The position numbers and the translations under genes were made by a program. This document shows, in pieces, positions 4,179 through 5,789 of a DNA stretch of 5,789 nt. The notes under the pieces were generated by a model that saw only the letters and a list, made by a program, of their open reading frames with translations, was not told where the DNA came from and did no database searches. The DNA is from Treponema sp. Its GTDB lineage: Bacteria > Spirochaetota > Spirochaetia > Treponematales > Breznakiellaceae. The DNA lies in NCBI GenBank assembly GCA_031258265.1, contig JAIRNB010000132.1, positions 1-5,789 on the forward strand. Direction: 5' to 3'. The stretch's first letter is position 1. Each line of letters begins with the position of its first letter.

Positions 4179-4540
4179 AAAGGCAAGAGCCTTTGGAAGT
4201 TGTCTTCTTCAAGTCTGAAGCAGGCAATCAACCAGTAAAAGAATTTTTAATGGACAGAACAAAAGAGGACAGAAAAGAAATCGGAGCGGACATTTACAAA
4301 GTACAAGAAGGGTTTCCGATCGGACTACCTCTTGTCAGAAAAACGGACATTGGTTTATGGGAAATACGGAGTACCATCCCTGACGGGATTTGTCGGATTT
4401 TATTTACGATTACGAAGACAGAAATGGTTCTTCTTCACGGGTTCGTGAAAAAGAGCCCAAAGACACCGTTAAAAGAACTCGAAGTAGCAAGAAACAGGCT
4501 AAAGGAGTTCAACAAATTGAGAAAGCAAATAAAGAAGTAA
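4175..4540 (+). CDS. higB: HigB-like toxin, phage Gp49-like (RelE superfamily)
   Basis: A 121-residue basic protein of the phage-derived Gp49-like/HigB family (RelE/ParE fold); members cut mRNA on the ribosome. Family features are LEVVFFKSEAGNQPVKEFL (7-25), GLPLVRK (50-56), LWEIRS (61-66), RILFT (74-78), LLHGFVKKS (86-94) with TP soon after, and a Lys/Arg-rich C-terminal helix. The start is GTG 4175: AGGAAG at 4164-4169 is spaced 5 bases, and homologues begin shortly before EVVF. The antitoxin gene follows 68 bp downstream on the same strand, the toxin-first order typical of HigBA. Lower GC than the operon to the left suggests acquisition by transfer. The toxin looks full-length. Target preference cannot be read from sequence. 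Confidence 0.88.
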   Translation: MKRQEPLEVVFFKSEAGNQPVKEFLMDRTKEDRKEIGADIYKVQEGFPIGLPLVRKTDIGLWEIRSTIPDGICRILFTITKTEMVLLHGFVKKSPKTPLKELEVARNRLKEFNKLRKQIKK

Positions 4541-4608
4541 ACATTTTACAGGGTTCCGACTTGGTTCGGAGCTCTGATATTGACGATATTTTTTGAGGGA
4601 GTATGACA

Positions 4609-4881
4609 ATGAATGGCATTGGTGATAAATTTGATGATTTTATGAAAGAGCAGGGGCTTTACGATGAGGCTAAAGAACTTGCAGCAAAAAAGCTTCTTGC
4701 ATTCCAGCTTGAACAGGCAATGAAATCTCAAAATTTGACCAGGGCGTATATGGCAAAAAAGATGAATACATCTCGTGTTGCCATTGATAATATTTTAAAT
4801 CCGAATTTTAATAATTCGATTGAGACTTTGGAACGATTTGCATCACTGTTAGGTAAAAAAATCACCATTTCCATAACATAA
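4609..4881 (+). CDS. higA: HigA-like antitoxin with XRE-type helix-turn-helix
   Basis: A 90-residue protein. Residues about 33-80 form an XRE/Cro-type helix-turn-helix: LEQAMKSQNLTRAYMAKKMN, then TSRVAIDNIL, then the family-typical IETLERFASLLGK. The N-terminal acidic stretch (FDDFMKEQGLYDEAKELA) is a plausible toxin-contacting part, as in other HigA-like proteins. I start at ATG 4609 rather than the in-frame ATG at 4603: the Shine-Dalgarno GAGGGAG (4595-4601) is 7 bases from 4609 but only 1 base from 4603. The gene is paired with the upstream toxin and presumably binds it and represses the operon, perhaps through the palindrome at 4081-4092. It ends immediately before the inverted remains of a phage-type gene. 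Confidence 0.87.
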   Translation: MNGIGDKFDDFMKEQGLYDEAKELAAKKLLAFQLEQAMKSQNLTRAYMAKKMNTSRVAIDNILNPNFNNSIETLERFASLLGKKITISIT

Positions 4882-4883
4882 TT

Positions 4884-5034
4884 TTAATATAGGGATATAT
4901 ACCGATACGCGGTACTTCGGGGGATATTCGTGTTGTTTTGCAGCCATTCTGCAAATGTCCCACTTGGGACTTTTGCACTTCATATAATGTGGCACCTATG
5001 CCCAATGCTATATCGAATAATAATCGTGTTCCTT
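4884..5034 (-). pseudogene. Frameshifted DUF3102-like remnant
   Basis: Two minus-strand frames join into one sensible sequence. From about 5020 one frame gives LLFDIALGIGATLYEVQ; from 4973 the next frame gives KVPSGTFAEWLQNNTNIPRS, then TAYRYISLY and a TAA at 4884-4886. Joined, they resemble the DUF3102-type pattern IGxxLxEaKxKlPHGxFxxWLxxNtxxSxRTAxxYM found in phage and mobile-element proteins. The frames meet at a run of four A (plus-strand TTTT, 4971-4974); one additional A would restore a single frame, so a one-base deletion is likely. The C-terminus is cut off 3 bases after the higA stop, and the 5' end overlaps the truncated helicase, so both borders look like rearrangement points. The domain name is tentative; the frameshift logic is seen directly. 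Confidence 0.5.
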
Positions 5035-5274
5035 ATTCCAACGGGGGTCACAGAATTCACCCTCGCCCTGGTATTTCAAGGAGTTCCGGGGAACCACCCA
5101 GCATATCTTTTCCACTATGGCGGGTATGAGGTTCTCCGCAATAATTACTGGAACAAAAGACTTGCCGCCTCCGGGAGTAACGGATAAAATAATTTCCCGG
5201 ATGGGTTTGCCTTCTAGTATTTCCCGGCAGACCTCAACAGTCTCACGCTGGTGCTTGCGGAGGGTAAAGCTCAT
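5008..5274 (-). CDS. Superfamily 2 DEAD/DEAH-type helicase, truncated
   Basis: Only 88 residues remain. They hold the helicase front end: LRKHQRE (5-11, the Q-like/adenine-recognition region), Walker A TPGGGKS (33-39, motif I) and WVVPRNSLKYQGEGEF (59-74, motif Ia). DEAD/DEAH motif II and the whole second RecA lobe are missing, so it cannot be an active helicase. Intact members of this family in phages and integrative elements are several hundred residues long. The last residues (NKEHDYYSI, then TAG) overlap the DUF3102-like fragment in another frame, marking a deletion or recombination joint near 5010-5035. The start is well supported: AGGGAGGAGG (5276-5285) precedes the ATG, which overlaps the stop of the upstream gene as ATGA. 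It is best regarded as a 3'-truncated gene that may still be translated. Confidence 0.8.
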   Translation of the reverse strand: MSFTLRKHQRETVEVCREILEGKPIREIILSVTPGGGKSFVPVIIAENLIPAIVEKICWVVPRNSLKYQGEGEFCDPRWNKEHDYYSI

Positions 5275-5669
5275 GCCTCCTCCCTTCCGTGTTCACCAAT
5301 GCGGAGTTCAGTGTCCTCAAATAAAGAGGCTTCTGCCTCGGACCTCCGGAGCCGCCCTCGGGCTTTCTCCCGGCCCTCCTCCCTTTCCAGGAAACGCCGG
5401 TACAGGGCTGCGGCCTTTTCCCGGATAGCCGCATAGTCCATATCCAGGGCATGACAGAACGCCTTGCAATCGGGGCTGTTTATCAAGGCCATAGCCTCAT
5501 CCTTCACCTGCAGGTTTGTCTTTATTGCCGAGCTGTCTTTCTCCAGGTCGGCTAGGGTGCGGTTAATCACCGCCGCCATGAGGCCCCGGAAGCTGCCGGT
5601 TATGCTGTACCGGTTTTGTGTTTGCGGGGTATGGTCCTGGATGGTCCGGGGCGCACTTGCCGTTGTCAT
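5271..5669 (-). CDS. Hypothetical protein, phage/mobile-element type
   Basis: A 132-residue protein that I cannot assign to a named family. It is soluble, without a signal peptide or membrane segment. After a polar Thr/Gln-rich N-terminus it has a likely all-helical body: MAAVINRTLADLEKD, then INSPDCKAFCHALDMDYAAI (residues 63-82), then a strongly charged Arg/Glu/Ala helix from about 83 to 120. The ATG at 5669 is bounded upstream by an in-frame TAG two codons away but has no convincing Shine-Dalgarno, perhaps because the natural leader was displaced by the IS630-type element. Its stop overlaps the helicase start as ATGA, so the two were translated together. This coupling suggests a small accessory protein of a phage or integrative-element replication cluster, by inference from context only. 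Confidence 0.7.
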   Translation of the reverse strand: MTTASAPRTIQDHTPQTQNRYSITGSFRGLMAAVINRTLADLEKDSSAIKTNLQVKDEAMALINSPDCKAFCHALDMDYAAIREKAAALYRRFLEREEGREKARGRLRRSEAEASLFEDTELRIGEHGREEA

Positions 5670-5687
5670 GGGCTAGTACCCAGTCAG

Positions 5688-5712
5688 TATCATATATGTG
5701 AATAATATGATA
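5688..5712. repeat. 8-bp-arm AT-rich inverted repeat upstream of the IS630-type transposase
   Basis: TATCATAT (5688-5695) and ATATGATA (5705-5712) are perfect complements around a 9-base spacer. It lies between the two divergently oriented genes, about 38 bases before the transposase start. It could be a regulator-binding dyad or belong to the terminal region of the insertion sequence. Confidence 0.5.
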
Positions 5713-5749
5713 AAATCTTGGTTATAGTCACCAACACGGAGGGGAAACT

Positions 5750-5789
5750 ATGACCAAGAAATACAACGTCACGTTGACGGAGGAAGAAC
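5750..5789 (+). CDS. IS630-family transposase, first 13 codons
   Basis: An ATG at 5750 is preceded by GGAGGGG (5738-5744) at a spacing of 5 bases. It begins MTKKYNVTLTEEE and leaves the window. The opening (M)xKKYxVxLTEEER is characteristic of IS630-family transposases, whose helix-turn-helix domain follows at once; the DDE catalytic domain would lie outside. Only a little sequence supports this, but the start context and the neighbouring transposon debris agree. IS630 elements insert at TA dinucleotides and end in short inverted repeats; the left end should lie within about 100 bp upstream, possibly near 5675-5700, but I cannot fix it. Confidence 0.7.
   Translation, partial: MTKKYNVTLTEEE

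Noticed and set aside
4951..4976. A 12-bp-arm inverted repeat (one mismatch, 2-base loop) that could be a terminator for higA, with an alternative stem at 4937-4955 suggesting an attenuator.
   Set aside because: It falls inside the DUF3102-like coding remnant on the other strand and lacks a proper T-run, so the pairing may be incidental. I did not annotate it as a terminator.

Overview
The window looks like chromosomal DNA from a moderately GC-rich spirochaete, most probably a Treponema of the termite-gut type. The main clue is the minus-strand cluster of a CarD-family regulator followed by ispD and ispF, an arrangement I associate with treponemes. This assignment is inferred from gene content and order; no rRNA or other taxonomic marker is present.

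Left part (1-3153), all minus strand. A four-gene unit, carD-ispD-ispF-nth, is read from about 3116 down to 495. It joins a CarD-type RNA polymerase-binding regulator to two methylerythritol-phosphate (MEP) isoprenoid enzymes and the base-excision repair enzyme endonuclease III. The ispD/ispF junction is a GTGA overlap and the other gaps are 13 and 39 bp. Downstream lie three small hairpins, a C-terminal scrap of an IS110-type transposase, a 20-bp tandem repeat, and the first 53 codons of a GH29 alpha-L-fucosidase that runs off the left edge.

Middle (3154-4068) holds no convincing intact gene. It is crowded with short-loop inverted repeats: at least a dozen in about 825 bp. They include two related structured elements in opposite orientation (3192-3277 and 3815-3930), a 15-bp-arm palindrome with a partial second copy, and a minus-strand remnant of an IS200/IS605-type Y1 transposase.

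Right part (4069-5789). An AT-rich, plus-strand HigB/HigA-type toxin-antitoxin pair has its own promoter, a 12-bp palindrome between the promoter hexamers, and a 7-codon leader frame overlapping the toxin start. It abuts the broken end of minus-strand phage- or integrative-element-like genes: a frameshifted DUF3102-like scrap, a superfamily 2 helicase cut off after motif Ia, and a small helical protein translationally coupled to it. A plus-strand IS630-type transposase begins at 5750 and leaves the window. The right half therefore reads as a mobile-element graveyard next to a stable housekeeping operon, with the toxin-antitoxin pair as its only apparently complete accessory module.
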